DNA of 58,679 nt from Bacilli bacterium (lineage in GTDB: Bacteria; Bacillota_I; Bacilli_A; RF39; UBA660): positions 1 to 58,679 of the forward strand of contig JAGBES010000016.1 of assembly GCA_017936845.1 (NCBI GenBank). The letters are read 5' to 3'. Position 1 is the stretch's first letter; each line of letters begins with the position of its first letter. Made by a program: the position numbers and the translations under genes. Below, in pieces: positions 8,790 to 17,766 of the stretch. A model generated the notes under the pieces. It searched no databases and was not told where the DNA came from. It saw only the letters and a list, made by a program, of their open reading frames with translations.

Positions 8790-9493
8790 CACCACACATT
8801 GAAGCAAAAAAAGGAGAAATTGCAAAAACAGTTTTAATGCCAGGAGATCCATTGAGAGCTAAATATATAGCAGAAACATATTTAGAAAACTATACTTTAG
8901 TTAATAGTGTAAGAGGAATGTATGCATATACTGGTAATTATAAAAATAAAAAAATTACAGTTATGGCAAGTGGAATGGGAATGCCTAGTATAGGAATATA
9001 TTCATATGAATTATATAAATTTTATGATGTAGAAAATATAATTAGATTAGGATCAGCAGGTTCATATTCAAAAGATTTAAATATATATGATGTTTTATTA
9101 GTAAATAAATGTTATTCAGAATCAAGTTATGCTAAAACACAGAATAATGATTTAAATGAATTACAAGAGGGATCAAAAGAATTAAATAATATAATAAATA
9201 TAACAGCAAAAAAATTAAATAGAAAATTATATTTTGGAAATATTCATAGTAGTGATGTTTTCTATAAAGAGAATAATAATTATGAGTATTTAAGGGAAAA
9301 ATATGGATGTTTAGCCGTAGAAATGGAATCATTTGCTTTATTTCATAATGCTAAAATATTGAATAAAAAAGCAGCATGTTTACTTACTATTTCTGATAGT
9401 TTTATAACAAAAGAAGAAACAACAAGTTTAGAAAGACAAAATTCTTTTAATGTTATGATTGAAATTGCTTTAGAATCATCACTTAGTATGTAA
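8786..9493 (+). CDS. deoD: Purine-nucleoside phosphorylase, DeoD type
   Basis: Phosphorolysis of purine (deoxy)nucleosides to base and ribose-1-phosphate, a salvage step. The 235-aa protein has PHIEAKKGEIAKTVLMPGDPLRAKYIAE, SGMGMPSIGIY, RLGSAGSY and AVEMESFAL, all typical of hexameric DeoD. Ribosome binding site ATAGGAGGTAATTT lies inside miaA. Confidence 0.95.
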   Translation: MTPHIEAKKGEIAKTVLMPGDPLRAKYIAETYLENYTLVNSVRGMYAYTGNYKNKKITVMASGMGMPSIGIYSYELYKFYDVENIIRLGSAGSYSKDLNIYDVLLVNKCYSESSYAKTQNNDLNELQEGSKELNNIINITAKKLNRKLYFGNIHSSDVFYKENNNYEYLREKYGCLAVEMESFALFHNAKILNKKAACLLTISDSFITKEETTSLERQNSFNVMIEIALESSLSM

Positions 9494-9533
9494 TAATAAA
9501 AAGTAGCAGTACATAATAAAAAGAGGTGATAAA

Positions 9534-10805
9534 ATGAAATATCAAAAAATAGAAAAAAATAATTATAATTTACATATAATAAAAACTAATAAATTTAAGT
9601 CAATTAATCTCAGAATAAATTTTAAAAGAAAGATAAAAAAAGATGAAATAACAATTAGAAATTTTTTGAATGACTTACTTATAAATTCAAGTAAAAAATA
9701 TCCAACTTCAAGAGATATAGAAATAGAAACAGAAGAATTATATGATTTAGGTATAAGTTCATCACCTTATAAATCTGGTAATTATCATATTATTTCATTT
9801 AAAGAAACATTTTTAAATGAAATATATACTGAAAAAAATATGATAAAAAAATCAATAATATTTTTATTAGAATTAATTTTTAATCCAAATATAAAAGAAA
9901 ATAAATTTGATAAGAAATATTTTGAATTAATTAAAAAAACATTAGAAGAAGATATAAAAAGTTTAAAAGATGATACAAAAAAATATAGTTTAGTAAGACT
10001 TTATGAAGAAATGGATAATGGTCCACTTTCATATAGATCATGTGGATATTTAGAAGATTTAGATAAAATAACAGATTCTAATTTATATGATTATTACAAA
10101 ACTGTAATAGAAAATGATAATATAGATATTTTTATAATTGGAAATATTGAAGAAACATTTGAAGAAATATTTGATGAATATATTCCAAATACAATTAGAA
10201 TAAAAGAAAATTTAAGTCATTATTTAAATTTAGAATTATCAGAAGAAAAAGAAATAAAAGAGAAGATGGATATTAGTCAAAGTAAATTAGCAATTGGATT
10301 AAAAATTTCTGATATGACCGATTTTGAATTAAAATATGTGTTAAGTTTATATTCATTAATATTAGGTGGAAATCCAAACTCAAAATTGTTTCAAACAATA
10401 CGTGAAAAAAATTCGTTATGTTATTATATAAATTCTACTGCTCTTATTATACCTAAAATTATAACTATTGTAGCTGGAATAAATAAAGAAAATTATACAA
10501 AAACGATTGAACTAATAAAAGAAGCATTAGAAAATATAAAAAATGGAATATTAGATGATAAAGATATAAAAGAGGCAAAAAAAATATATATAAGTGGTTG
10601 TAGAGAAATATATGATACACCAAATTTAATTATTTCTAATTATTTATCACATGAGTATGCTAATCTTGATTTAGTTGATACTAGAATAAAAGAAATAGAA
10701 AAAGTGACAAAAAAAGATATAATAAATTTAGCTAAAAAAATAAGTATAGATAAGATATTCTTATTAGAAGGAGTAGATAATATTGAAAAAGACACCTCTT
10801 TATAA
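9534..10805 (+). CDS. M16-family peptidase-like protein without catalytic motif
   Basis: The 423-aa protein shows the two-lobe pitrilysin/M16 pattern, including LILGGNPNSKLFQTIREKNSLCYYINS, the typical C-terminal-lobe signature. The HxxEH zinc motif expected near the N-terminus is absent, so it is probably the inactive partner. The next gene encodes the HxxEH-containing partner and overlaps by 23 nt, as in the Bacillus ymfF/ymfH pair. Such pairs are often heterodimeric; the target is unknown. Confidence 0.85.
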   Translation: MKYQKIEKNNYNLHIIKTNKFKSINLRINFKRKIKKDEITIRNFLNDLLINSSKKYPTSRDIEIETEELYDLGISSSPYKSGNYHIISFKETFLNEIYTEKNMIKKSIIFLLELIFNPNIKENKFDKKYFELIKKTLEEDIKSLKDDTKKYSLVRLYEEMDNGPLSYRSCGYLEDLDKITDSNLYDYYKTVIENDNIDIFIIGNIEETFEEIFDEYIPNTIRIKENLSHYLNLELSEEKEIKEKMDISQSKLAIGLKISDMTDFELKYVLSLYSLILGGNPNSKLFQTIREKNSLCYYINSTALIIPKIITIVAGINKENYTKTIELIKEALENIKNGILDDKDIKEAKKIYISGCREIYDTPNLIISNYLSHEYANLDLVDTRIKEIEKVTKKDIINLAKKISIDKIFLLEGVDNIEKDTSL

Positions 10806-12060
10806 TTTAGATATAAATATCTATGAAGAAACACTTGATAATGGTTTAAAAGTATTTGTTGTACCTAAAAAAGATATTAATAATATATATGTTACTTTTT
10901 CAACAAACTATGGTTCAATTCAAAATGAATTTATTCCTATAAATGAAAATAAAATGAGAAAATTTCCAGATGGTATAGCTCATTTTTTAGAACATAAAGT
11001 ATTTGAACAAAAAAGTGGTGAAGATCCTTTTAACTTTTTTAGTAAGACAGGATCAGATTGTAATGCTAATACATCTAATTTTAAAACAACATATTTATTT
11101 GTAACACAAGAAAAAATAAAAGAAAATTTAAATTATTTATTGGACTTTGTTCAAGAACCTTATTTTACAGATGAAAATGTAGAAAAGGAAAAAGGAATAA
11201 TTGAACAAGAATTAAAAATGTATCAAGATGATCCAGATACTAATGCTAATGAGACAATTATTTATAATACATTTGTTAAACATCCAATTAAATTACCAAT
11301 AGGTGGTACAGTAGATAGTATAAAAAAAATAACAAAAGAAGATTTATATACTTGCTATAATACTTTTTATAATCCTGCTAATATGTTTGTTGTTGTAACA
11401 GGAAATGTTAATCCTAAAAAAATAATAGAAATAATAAAAGAAAATCAAAATAAAAAAGAATTTAAGAAATTAGAAAAAATAAAAATAAAAGAATATTTGG
11501 AACCAAATAATGTAGATAAAAAAGAAGAAACAAAATTTATGAATGTGACAGTTCCTAAATTAATTATTTCATATAAAATAAATATAGAAAATATCAGTTT
11601 AAATGATATGAAAATTCTTAACTATATTGGAATATATGCAGATTTAAAAATAGGACCAGTATCAGCATTTTTAGAAAAAATAAAAGAAGAAAAAATTGTA
11701 ACAAAAGATATTTTATATAGTACTATTAAAACTGATAAACATATAGTTCTTGTAATAGAAGCTTCAACTGAAAACCAAGAAAAATTATTAAAAATGATAG
11801 ATAAAGAGATTAAAAATAAAAAAATATTAGAAAAAGAATTTTTAAGAAAGAAAAAATTAGCACTAAGTTCATGTATATATATGAGTGATAGTATATATAG
11901 TTTAAACTCATTTATTATGAATTCATTAATTAGAGAAAACAAAGTAAATTATAATATATATGAAGATTACCAAAATATAACTTATAAAGAATTTGTAGAA
12001 TTTATAGATAAAATAAATTTTAATAATAAAAGTATTTTATTTGTTAATCCTAAAGAATAA
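10783..12060 (+). CDS. M16-family zinc peptidase (active partner)
   Basis: HFLEH at His67, Glu70, His71 with the distal Glu in KEKGIIEQELKMYQDDP completes the inverted zinc motif HxxEH...E of M16 peptidases. 425 aa. Translation starts at TTG 10783 behind a strong AGAAGGAG site within the preceding gene. It resembles Bacillus YmfH; likely a cytoplasmic processing peptidase acting with the upstream non-catalytic subunit. Confidence 0.9.
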   Translation: MKKTPLYNLDINIYEETLDNGLKVFVVPKKDINNIYVTFSTNYGSIQNEFIPINENKMRKFPDGIAHFLEHKVFEQKSGEDPFNFFSKTGSDCNANTSNFKTTYLFVTQEKIKENLNYLLDFVQEPYFTDENVEKEKGIIEQELKMYQDDPDTNANETIIYNTFVKHPIKLPIGGTVDSIKKITKEDLYTCYNTFYNPANMFVVVTGNVNPKKIIEIIKENQNKKEFKKLEKIKIKEYLEPNNVDKKEETKFMNVTVPKLIISYKINIENISLNDMKILNYIGIYADLKIGPVSAFLEKIKEEKIVTKDILYSTIKTDKHIVLVIEASTENQEKLLKMIDKEIKNKKILEKEFLRKKKLALSSCIYMSDSIYSLNSFIMNSLIRENKVNYNIYEDYQNITYKEFVEFIDKINFNNKSILFVNPKE

Positions 12061-12129
12061 TTTACATTGTGTTTACTTAAATAATTGATAATAGAAATTT
12101 ATTTTGATATTATATATGTAGGTGATAAT

Positions 12130-12999
12130 ATGAAAAATAAAAGAGGTTTTACATTAATAGAATTACTAGCAGTATTGACAATTCTTGCTTTAATAGCTTT
12201 AATAACAGTTCCTGGAATTACAGGAGCATTAAAAAAATATAAAAATAATTTATATGATAGTCAAATAAAAAGTATAGAATCGGCAGCTAAGGTATGGGGA
12301 TCAGATCATATGCTTTTACTTCCAAATTCTAGTTCTACAAAAATAGAATGTGAATATAATAAAGAAACAGAATGCACGGGAGAATATACAAGATTAATTA
12401 TAACATTAAAAGATTTACAAGATGGTGGATATATTGATGCAGATTTGAAAAATGTAAGAACCAAGAAGCCTTTTAGTAGTTCTATGGAAATTATTATAGA
12501 AAAAAATCAAAATAAACTAGAATATCAAGTTATAGATCAAGAATATATGAAATATGAAATAGGTGATATTGTAATTGCAACCGTAAGTGAAAAAACTACA
12601 TCAGAATTTTATATAATTGAAAATAGTGATGAAAGAGATAATTATGTAATGGGAATATTAAAAGATAGTAGTGAAAGTAAAGTCGCATGGTGTACATCTT
12701 GTACAACAAATGATAATTCAGATGCAATAGATGCATACTTAAGAGAAAATTATACTTGGAATAATGCAATTGAAAAAAGATTAATAACAAATGAAGAATT
12801 TGAAAATGTTATAAATGAAATTAAAAATGATTTAGATAAAACTTGGATAAATGGAAATTATTGGACAAAAACAACATATGGTACAACATCAGCATATTAT
12901 GTAAATGGTTCAACTTTAAATACTTCATCAATAACAGGTGATGGTCATTATATAAGACCAGTAATAAAAATAAATAAAAAATATGTAAAAATGAAATAA
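12130..12999 (+). CDS. Prepilin-like surface protein with small C-terminal beta domain, 289 aa
   Basis: Start ATG 12130 (ribosome binding site TAGGTGATAAT) gives MKNKRGFTLIELLAVLTILAL, a textbook type IV prepilin leader: cleavage after G, Glu at +5 of the mature protein, then a hydrophobic helix. The C-terminus WINGNYWTKTTYGTTSAYYV ... YIRPVIKI resembles the tails of two other proteins here (54190-54330 and 57700-57860), suggesting a shared binding domain. No pilus assembly genes are in the window. Expected to be exported and displayed on the cell surface. Confidence 0.8.
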   Translation: MKNKRGFTLIELLAVLTILALIALITVPGITGALKKYKNNLYDSQIKSIESAAKVWGSDHMLLLPNSSSTKIECEYNKETECTGEYTRLIITLKDLQDGGYIDADLKNVRTKKPFSSSMEIIIEKNQNKLEYQVIDQEYMKYEIGDIVIATVSEKTTSEFYIIENSDERDNYVMGILKDSSESKVAWCTSCTTNDNSDAIDAYLRENYTWNNAIEKRLITNEEFENVINEIKNDLDKTWINGNYWTKTTYGTTSAYYVNGSTLNTSSITGDGHYIRPVIKINKKYVKMK

Positions 13000-13026
13000 A
13001 GTATAGTTTAATCTATACTTTATTTT
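12998..13026 (+). terminator. Terminator after prepilin-like gene
   Basis: AAAGTATAG-tttaat-CTATACTTT followed by ATTTTG. Confidence 0.8.
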
Positions 13027-13074
13027 GTATAGACTTGAATTAACAAAAATGATAAAATAATATTAGGTGGTATT

Positions 13075-13803
13075 ATGTTATACAGTAATATAAAAAATGA
13101 AAAAATTAAAAATATAAAAAAACTAAATCAAAAAAAATATAGGGATAGAGATAATTTATTTATAGTTGAAGGTGAACATTTAGTATTAGAAGCATATAAA
13201 AAAGGAATGATAAAAGAATTAATTTTAGAACAAAATGTAATATTTCCATTAGATGTTCCAACAATTTATGTTACAAATGATGTTATAAATTATATAAGTG
13301 AATTAGAAACTCCACAACCTATAATGGCAATATGTAATAAATTAGAAGAAAAGGAATTAATAGGTAATAAAATTTTAGTACTTGATGGAATACAAGATCC
13401 AGGTAACTTAGGAACAATAATAAGAAGTGCTGTTGCTTTTAATATTGATACAATAATTTTAAGTAATGATACAGTTGATTTATATAATTCAAAAGTTATT
13501 AGAGCAAGTCAAGGACTATTATTTCATATAAATATAATAAAAAGAAATCTTTTAGATATAATACCAGTATTAAAGGAAAATAAATATCAAATTATTGGAA
13601 CAAAAGTAACTTATGGAAATAGTCTAAAAAGTATTGCAAAATTACAAAAATTTGCTATAATAATGGGCAATGAAGGAAATGGAATAAAAGATGAAATACA
13701 AGAATTATGTGATCAATTTATTTATATAGATATGAATGAAGCATGTGAAAGTTTAAATGTTGGGGTTGCAACTAGTATAATATTATATGAATTAGATAAA
13801 TAA
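13075..13803 (+). CDS. TrmH/SpoU-family RNA 2'-O-methyltransferase
   Basis: SPOUT methyltransferase acting on rRNA or tRNA ribose. 242 aa with an N-terminal substrate-binding domain (KKYRDRDNLFIVEGEHLVLEA) and the three SpoU motifs LDGIQDPGNLGTIIRSA, IIMGNEGNGI and SLNVGVATSIILYE. Closest in form to the Bacillus YsgA group; the exact nucleotide target is not visible. Ribosome binding site TTAGGTGGTATT. Confidence 0.9.
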   Translation: MLYSNIKNEKIKNIKKLNQKKYRDRDNLFIVEGEHLVLEAYKKGMIKELILEQNVIFPLDVPTIYVTNDVINYISELETPQPIMAICNKLEEKELIGNKILVLDGIQDPGNLGTIIRSAVAFNIDTIILSNDTVDLYNSKVIRASQGLLFHINIIKRNLLDIIPVLKENKYQIIGTKVTYGNSLKSIAKLQKFAIIMGNEGNGIKDEIQELCDQFIYIDMNEACESLNVGVATSIILYELDK

Positions 13804-13815
13804 GTAGGTGATTTT

Positions 13816-14310
13816 ATGAATTTTATATGTGTAGGAGAAATAGTAAATACTCATGGTATAAAAGGAGAAGTAAGAATCATCTCTGACTTTAGATATAAAA
13901 AAGAAGTATTCAAAAAAGATTTTAAATTATATATAGGAAAAGAAAAAAAAGAATTAATTATAAATACATATCGTATACATAAAATATATGATATGGTAAC
14001 ATTTAAAAATATAATAGATATTAATGATGTATTAGAATATAAAGGTTGTAATGTTTATATAAATAGAGAAGATTTAAAAATAGATGGAATACTAGATGAA
14101 GATATTATAGGCTTAAAAGTATATTCTAAAAATAAAGAAATAGGTATATTAAAAGAAATTATAAAGAGTAAAGCACATGATATATTGATAATAAAAAATC
14201 AAAATAGTAAATACTTAGTACCATATATAAATGAGTTCATAGAAAAAATAGACTTAGATAATAAAAAAATATATATAAAAGAAATAGAGGGATTATTAAA
14301 TGAAAATTGA
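13816..14310 (+). CDS. rimM: Ribosome maturation factor RimM
   Basis: Helps assemble the 30S head near S19. The 164-aa protein begins with [16 protein letters not shown], the diagnostic RimM motif, and ends with a PRC-barrel domain ([27 protein letters not shown]). It overlaps trmD by 11 nt in the conserved rimM-trmD-rplS order. Confidence 0.95.
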   Translation: MNFICVGEIVNTHGIKGEVRIISDFRYKKEVFKKDFKLYIGKEKKELIINTYRIHKIYDMVTFKNIIDINDVLEYKGCNVYINREDLKIDGILDEDIIGLKVYSKNKEIGILKEIIKSKAHDILIIKNQNSKYLVPYINEFIEKIDLDNKKIYIKEIEGLLNEN

Positions 14311-14971
14311 TATTCTTACTCTTTTTCCAACAATGTTTGAAGGATTTTTAAATGAATCTATAATAAAAAGAGCTCAAGATAAAAAATTAGTAGAAATAAA
14401 TGTTCATAACATAAGAGATTTTACCTTAGATATACATAAAAAAGTAGATGATTATGGTTATGGTGGAGGAAAAGGAATGGTTCTTATGCCAGAACCAGTT
14501 GTAAGAGCAATAGAAGAATATAAAACAAAAGAATCAATTGTAATACTTATGTGTCCACAAGGAGAGAAATACACTGAAAAAAAAGCTTTAGAACTTAGTA
14601 ATAAAAAGCATATAATATTGGTATGTGGACATTATGAAGGATATGATGAAAGAATAAGAAATTTTGTCGATATGGAAATAAGTATAGGAGATTACATATT
14701 AACAGGTGGTGAATTACCAGCAATGGTAGTGACTGATAGTATAACAAGATTAATAGATGGAGTTATAGAAAAAGAATCATATGAAAATGAGTCATTTAAT
14801 AATAATTTATTAGATTATCCTGTATATACTAAGCCACAAGAATTTAGGGGGATAAAGGTACCAGATGTATTATTATCAGGACATCATGAAAATATTAATA
14901 AATGGCGTTTAAATGAAAGTATAAAAAGGACGAAAATAAGAAGACCAGATTTATTAAAAAAGGATGATTAA
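14300..14971 (+). CDS. trmD: tRNA (guanine37-N1)-methyltransferase
   Basis: Makes m1G37 to prevent frameshifting. 223 aa with the SPOUT knot motifs [26 protein letters not shown] and [13 protein letters not shown], and N-terminal [20 protein letters not shown]. Located between rimM and a small hypothetical gene before rplS. Confidence 0.97.
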   Translation: MKIDILTLFPTMFEGFLNESIIKRAQDKKLVEINVHNIRDFTLDIHKKVDDYGYGGGKGMVLMPEPVVRAIEEYKTKESIVILMCPQGEKYTEKKALELSNKKHIILVCGHYEGYDERIRNFVDMEISIGDYILTGGELPAMVVTDSITRLIDGVIEKESYENESFNNNLLDYPVYTKPQEFRGIKVPDVLLSGHHENINKWRLNESIKRTKIRRPDLLKKDD

Positions 14972-14972
14972 T

Positions 14973-15422
14973 ATGGAAAAAACTTACACAATAGTTAAAG
15001 AACAATATAATGGTGATAAAGTATATATAGATTATTCAAAATTAAATGGATTTAAAGTAAAGCCTAAAAATAATATAAAATATAAAGGTGTAAAGGTTAA
15101 TTCTTTGATAATAGTGAAACCTTCTTTCATACAAAAACTATTAAAGAAAAAAGTAAAAAGAAAATTAGATTTTTATTTACAATATATAATATCTTTAATG
15201 GATAATGATGATTCAGAAAGCTCATCAGATTTAAAATTAGCACTTAATGATTTATCACGTTATAAATCAATAATAGAATATAAATATAGAAAATATTTAG
15301 ATCAAAAATATATAAATTTATTATTAAAAAAGATGGATATACTAGAAAATGAAATCAAAACAAAATTAATGTATAAGCAAGAAGAAATATATGAAATAGA
15401 AGAAAAAGGAAAATCAAGATAA
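14973..15422 (+). CDS. Hypothetical protein between trmD and rplS, 149 aa
   Basis: Unrecognised, Lys-rich, cytoplasmic. It has an N-terminal beta-like segment (TYTIVKEQYNGDKVYIDYSKL) and C-terminal helices with possible coiled-coil character. ATG 14973 is preferred over 14964 because AAAGGATG then lies about 10 nt upstream, and 14964 would have no room for a ribosome binding site. Context suggests a role near translation, but nothing more can be said. Confidence 0.65.
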   Translation: MEKTYTIVKEQYNGDKVYIDYSKLNGFKVKPKNNIKYKGVKVNSLIIVKPSFIQKLLKKKVKRKLDFYLQYIISLMDNDDSESSSDLKLALNDLSRYKSIIEYKYRKYLDQKYINLLLKKMDILENEIKTKLMYKQEEIYEIEEKGKSR

Positions 15423-15425
15423 TAG

Positions 15426-15454
15426 TTGATTTTTAAAAAAAAATATGTTAAAAT
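15426..15454 (+). promoter_or_regulatory. rplS promoter
   Basis: TTGATT, 17-nt spacer, extended minus-10 TGTTAAAAT ending at 15454. It lies just before the L19 leader hairpin. Confidence 0.6.
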
Positions 15455-15460
15455 GAATTA

Positions 15461-15520
15461 GTTGATCCGCTTGGAATAATCTTATGATCAATATAAAAAA
15501 ATATAGAGAGGAAGCGTATT
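15461..15520 (+). ncRNA. Probable L19 leader (autoregulatory 5' UTR)
   Basis: TTGATC (15462-15467) pairs with GATCAA (15486-15491). The hairpin loop contains CGCTT (15468-15472), complementary to AAGCG (15512-15516), which directly abuts the GAGAGG ribosome binding site. The pairings form a pseudoknot that could control access to the L19 start. Ribosomal protein L19 leaders of Bacilli are known; this assignment is by position and structure. Confidence 0.6.
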
Positions 15521-15871
15521 ATGAATAAAGTTGAACAAATAACTAAAAGTCAAATAAGAACTGATTTACCAGAATTTCGTGTTGGTGATACAGTAAAAGT
15601 TAATTACAAAATTAAAGAGGGAAATAAAGAAAGAATTCAAGCATTTGAAGGGTTAGTAATGGCTATTCAAGGATCAGGAATTTCAAAAAATTTCATAGTT
15701 AGAAAAAAATCACAAAGTATTGGAGTAGAAAGAACTTTTCCAATGAATACACCACTTATTGATTCAATAGAAGTTGTAAGAAAAGGTAAAGTTAGACGTG
15801 CTAAACTTGGTTATATTAGATCTTTAGTTAGTCAACCAAAAATCAAAGAAAGAAGAGATAAAGTGGCCTAA
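15521..15871 (+). CDS. rplS: 50S ribosomal protein L19
   Basis: 116 aa, standard length. Motifs [52 protein letters not shown] and [13 protein letters not shown] are diagnostic of bL19, located at the 30S-50S interface. It has its own promoter and structured leader and is followed by a terminator that overlaps its stop codon. Confidence 0.98.
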   Translation: MNKVEQITKSQIRTDLPEFRVGDTVKVNYKIKEGNKERIQAFEGLVMAIQGSGISKNFIVRKKSQSIGVERTFPMNTPLIDSIEVVRKGKVRRAKLGYIRSLVSQPKIKERRDKVA

Positions 15872-15890
15872 CCACTTTATTTTTTTATAA
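15860..15890 (+). terminator. rplS terminator
   Basis: AAAGTGG-cctaa-CCACTTT then ATTTTTTTATAA. It overlaps the last rplS codons and ends 4 nt before the lepB start. Confidence 0.85.
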
Positions 15891-15893
15891 TAA

Positions 15894-16406
15894 ATGAAGA
15901 AAATAATTAAAGAATTAATTCCTTATATTATAATAATTTTTGTAGTTATTTTAATAAGAACTTTTATAATTACACCAGTTCAAGTTGATGGAACTTCTAT
16001 GTTTCCAACACTAAAAAATAATGAAATATTAATATTAAAAAAATATGATAAAAATTATAAAAGATTTGATATAGTTGTTTTAAAATATAATGGTGAAAAA
16101 TTAATAAAGAGAATAATTGGGCTTCCAGGAGAATATGTAAAATATGAAAATAATAAATTATATATAAATGATAAAGAAGTAAAAGAGGATTTTAAAAGAA
16201 ATAGTGATACAGAAGATTTTAATATATCAGTATTTTTTAAAGATGGAGAAGAAATAAGAATACCAGATAATTATTATTTTGTACTAGGAGATAATAGAGG
16301 AAATTCAACAGATAGTAGAATTATAGGATTTATAAATAGAGAAGATATAGAAGGGACAGTAGGATTTGCATTATTTCCTTTAGATAAATTTGGTAAAATT
16401 AAATAA
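15894..16406 (+). CDS. lepB: Signal peptidase I
   Basis: Membrane-anchored peptidase that removes Sec/Tat signal peptides. One N-terminal membrane helix (residues 10-28), catalytic Ser35 in DGTSMFPT, general-base Lys72 in KRIIGLPGEYV, and box E GDNRGNSTDSR. 170 aa. The ATG follows the rplS terminator T-run with no visible Shine-Dalgarno, so translation may depend on read-through or be leaderless; an alternative downstream start would lose the membrane helix. Confidence 0.95.
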   Translation: MKKIIKELIPYIIIIFVVILIRTFIITPVQVDGTSMFPTLKNNEILILKKYDKNYKRFDIVVLKYNGEKLIKRIIGLPGEYVKYENNKLYINDKEVKEDFKRNSDTEDFNISVFFKDGEEIRIPDNYYFVLGDNRGNSTDSRIIGFINREDIEGTVGFALFPLDKFGKIK

Positions 16407-16445
16407 TTATGATATAATAAAAACGAGTTGTGGGGGATTTTAGAT

Positions 16446-16826
16446 ATGAATGAAAAAATAGATATTGCAATTAATGGAAATGAGAATAGTAAAAGTGAAA
16501 TTATATATAATAATATAATGAAAGAGCTTAGTAAAGATGAACAAGTAAGATATTTAAAAACAAAAGTTACATTATTGGAAACAGAAATGAAAAATAAAAT
16601 AATATCATTATTATTATTTATGGTGGCAATAATAGGATTTGGCATAGGTATATATTTTTTGATTATAGATTTATATTTATTAGGAACTTTAGTAATATTA
16701 TCAACATTTATAGCAGTAATGATAAAATTTCATTTAATGTATAAATCAATAATAAAAGTAACACATAATATGGAATTTGATAAAGTAGAACATCTAAGAA
16801 AAATATTAGATGGAAGATTAAAATAG
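16446..16826 (+). CDS. Small membrane protein, 126 aa
   Basis: No family recognised. The N-terminal 50 residues are charged; two membrane helices follow (IISLLLFMVAIIGFGIGIYFLII and LYLLGTLVILSTFIAVMI) and then a short basic tail. ATG 16446 fits a GTGGGGG ribosome binding site better than the upstream TTG 16428. A TATAATA box around 16410-16420 suggests its own promoter. Confidence 0.65.
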   Translation: MNEKIDIAINGNENSKSEIIYNNIMKELSKDEQVRYLKTKVTLLETEMKNKIISLLLFMVAIIGFGIGIYFLIIDLYLLGTLVILSTFIAVMIKFHLMYKSIIKVTHNMEFDKVEHLRKILDGRLK

Positions 16827-16900
16827 AAAAAATAAAAAATATTAAAAAATTGTATTGTAAAAAATGAATAAATTTGCTATAATTAATTTGTTCTTTAAAT

Positions 16901-16977
16901 GGCGAGATAGCTCAGCTGGCTAGAGCAATCGGTTCATACCCGATAGGTCAAGAGTTCGAATCTCTTTCTCGCTACCA
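16901..16977 (+). tRNA. tRNA-Met (elongator, CAU)
   Basis: GGCGAGA/TCTCGCT acceptor, D arm GCTCAGCTGGCTAGAGC, anticodon arm ATCGG-TTCATAC-CCGAT, T arm AGAG-TTCGAAT-CTCT, encoded CCA. An extended minus-10 TGCTATAAT lies about 25 nt upstream. Confidence 0.93.
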
Positions 16978-17008
16978 TTAGAACTTTATTCGAATTTTTC
17001 GAATTTAA

Positions 17009-17038
17009 AAAAACAATTCAAGGTTTGAATTGTTTTTT
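17009..17038. terminator. Bidirectional terminator, tRNA-Met / tetR
   Basis: ACAATTCAA-ggt-TTGAATTGT flanked by A-run and T-run, serving the convergent tRNA and regulator gene. Confidence 0.85.
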
Positions 17039-17055
17039 TTACTATTAAAAGAATA

Positions 17056-17604
17056 TTAATTAAATAATTTATTTACAATTTCTTTCATATAATTATTTAT
17101 ATCATCAATATTATAACTTTCTTCTTTTCTAAAATATTTTATAATCATATTAACAGCACCTATTGTAAAAAAAGATATATGCATTTTTAAATTATTAATA
17201 TTTGCATCTTTAAAAACATCATATAATTTTTTACTTATAAGATTTTCTAATTTATATATGAAAATAAAAACATCATTACTTGTTAGAAGCATTGAATATA
17301 TTTCTTCATTTTCTTTTAAATAATTAGCAATTTCATCAAAATAAATATTTAATTTATCAACAGAATTAATATCTTTAGTATGTTCAATTAAAAAATTAAG
17401 TGTTTCATTTTGAAAATCACCAGCAACCTCATATATATTATCATAATGAGTATAAAAAGTACCTCTAGTAATATTAGCTCTTTTAACAAGTTCTGTAACA
17501 GTTACTTTATTTAACTCTTTTTTTTCTTTTAGAAGTATAGCAAAAGTTGTTTTAATTAAATTTTTAGTTTTAATGGAAGAAGAATTCATTCCTTTAACTT
17601 TCAT
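17056..17604 (-). CDS. TetR-family transcriptional regulator
   Basis: 182 aa from ATG 17604, which has the AGGTGATTTT site typical of this genome; the longer reading from 17640 lacks one. The N-terminal helix-turn-helix is clear: VTVTELVKRANITRGTFYTHYDNIYEV. The C-terminal helical domain would bind a ligand. It is divergent from an MMPL-type exporter, the classic arrangement of a local repressor and its efflux target. Confidence 0.88.
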   Translation of the reverse strand: MKVKGMNSSSIKTKNLIKTTFAILLKEKKELNKVTVTELVKRANITRGTFYTHYDNIYEVAGDFQNETLNFLIEHTKDINSVDKLNIYFDEIANYLKENEEIYSMLLTSNDVFIFIYKLENLISKKLYDVFKDANINNLKMHISFFTIGAVNMIIKYFRKEESYNIDDINNYMKEIVNKLFN

Positions 17605-17629
17605 AAAATCACCTACATAATTATACCAT

Positions 17630-17688
17630 AATTTATACAATGTTCAAATTATATAAATTAAACAATCAATTAAAAAATGTATAAATTT
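17630..17688. promoter_or_regulatory. Inverted repeat in the tetR/MMPL intergenic region, candidate operator
   Basis: AATTTATACA (17630-17639) and its exact complement TGTATAAATT (17679-17688) are 39 nt apart. The left arm lies between the minus-35 and minus-10 of the tetR promoter (minus-strand TTGAAC, 16 nt, TATAAT). Binding of TetR here is inference. Confidence 0.35.
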
Positions 17689-17766
17689 AGACACTTTCAA
17701 ATAAATTATGGTTTTTAAAACTAATTTTCTATAATATAATCTAATATGTTTTGGAAGAGGTGAATT

